From positions 1-23,426 of the forward strand of contig JACCYS010000141.1 of assembly GCA_013696365.1 (NCBI GenBank): DNA of 23,426 nt, read 5' to 3'. This DNA comes from Nocardioidaceae bacterium. GTDB taxonomy: Bacteria; Actinomycetota; Actinomycetes; Propionibacteriales; Nocardioidaceae. The position numbers were made by a program, and so were the translations under genes. Positions 22,996-23,426 of the stretch are shown here, piece after piece (the stretch's first letter is position 1; each line of letters starts with the position of its first letter). Under the pieces are notes generated by a model that worked only from the letters and a program-made list of their open reading frames with translations, searched no databases and was not told where the DNA came from.

Positions 22996-23426
22996 CGAAT
23001 GCTCGCTCCAACCGGTGCCTGCTGTGCTGGCGCATCGGCGGCGGAGTGCAGCACCGATGCGGAGTACGGGTAGAGCTCCCACGCCGGGGTGTGCGTGCCG
23101 GCGATGAACTCGTCCCGGAAATACTGCACGGCGCTTTGCACACAGGCTGCGGTGCCGTCGGCCAGCGCGCAGAACGACCGGCCGGCCATGTTGTCGCACA
23201 TGTCCAGCAGGGTGTCGATGTCTGCCTCGGTGCCCTGACCCGCCTCCAGGCGGCGCAGCACCTGCACCATCCACCAGGAACCCTCCCGGCACGGGGTGCA
23301 CTTTCCGCAGGACTCGTGTTTGTAGAACTCGACCCAGCGCAGCGTGGTGCGCACCACCGAGGTGGTCTCGTCGAAGATCTGCAACGCCTTGGTGCCCAGC
23401 ATCGAGCCAGCGGCCGCGATGCCCTC
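22992..23426 (-). CDS. nuoF: NADH-quinone oxidoreductase subunit F, C-terminal part
   Basis: The 3' 144 codons of nuoF; the gene continues past the right edge. The cluster N3 ligands are complete: three Cys in ESCGKCTPCREGS and one in GRSFCALADGTAA. The NADH and FMN sites lie in the missing N-terminal part. The end of the protein (PYSASVLHSAADAPAQQAPVG) is an Ala-rich tail. The stop overlaps the nuoG start by 4 nt (ATGA). Confidence 0.94.
   Translation of the reverse strand, partial: EGIAAAGSMLGTKALQIFDETTSVVRTTLRWVEFYKHESCGKCTPCREGSWWMVQVLRRLEAGQGTEADIDTLLDMCDNMAGRSFCALADGTAACVQSAVQYFRDEFIAGTHTPAWELYPYSASVLHSAADAPAQQAPVGASIR

Noticed and set aside
22996..23301. N-terminal extension of NuoG
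   Set aside because: It is the nuoF sequence read in another frame; the ATG at 22995 overlapping the nuoF stop fits the operon pattern.
1..23426. Mobile element, phage, CRISPR or tRNA
   Set aside because: No transposase, integrase, regular repeat-spacer array or tRNA-like cloverleaf was recognised on either strand; the TA pair alone is not evidence of an island.

Overview
The window is a contiguous piece of a high-GC Gram-positive (actinobacterial) chromosome. The evidence is strong GC bias at third codon positions, many GTG starts, a 14-subunit-type complex I operon followed by a polyprenyl diphosphate synthase, a SigK-type ECF sigma factor, an actinobacterial PhoX and several leaderless-looking promoters. 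From memory, the order YajQ - extra nuo genes - korAB - polyprenyl synthase - nuoN...nuoA resembles the Streptomyces and related layout, so this looks like core chromosome and not an island. No IS element, phage gene, tRNA, rRNA or CRISPR array was seen, and no gene-free stretch exceeds about 170 bases.

Left part (1-4156): the end of a yajQ gene, a vapBC-type toxin-antitoxin pair, a dienelactone-hydrolase-family gene on the minus strand, then a compact minus-strand operon of three complex-I-like genes (nuoB-, nuoC- and nuoI-like). Each of these three overlaps the next by 4 nt. They are separate from the main nuo operon and have no NuoD-like or membrane subunit beside them here. An aldo/keto reductase gene is divergent from them across a short region holding a 15-bp near-perfect inverted repeat.

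Middle (4157-11330), all on the plus strand: korA-korB (2-oxoacid:ferredoxin oxidoreductase, ATGA-coupled), a SigK-like ECF sigma factor without a neighbouring anti-sigma gene, a RarD/EamA-type permease, and a Tat-exported PhoX phosphatase.

Right part (11347-23426), all on the minus strand: the 3' two-thirds of the main respiratory complex I operon, read from right to left as nuoF (3' part), G, H, I, J, K, L, M, N, then the polyprenyl diphosphate synthase. Nearly every junction overlaps by 1-8 nt. Together these genes oxidise NADH, pump protons, reduce menaquinone and, through the prenyl synthase, probably supply the quinone side chain. KorAB makes reduced ferredoxin from 2-oxoglutarate. The nearby NuoB/C/I mini-operon is a plausible but unproven second electron-transfer module, and it is the most interesting item in the window.
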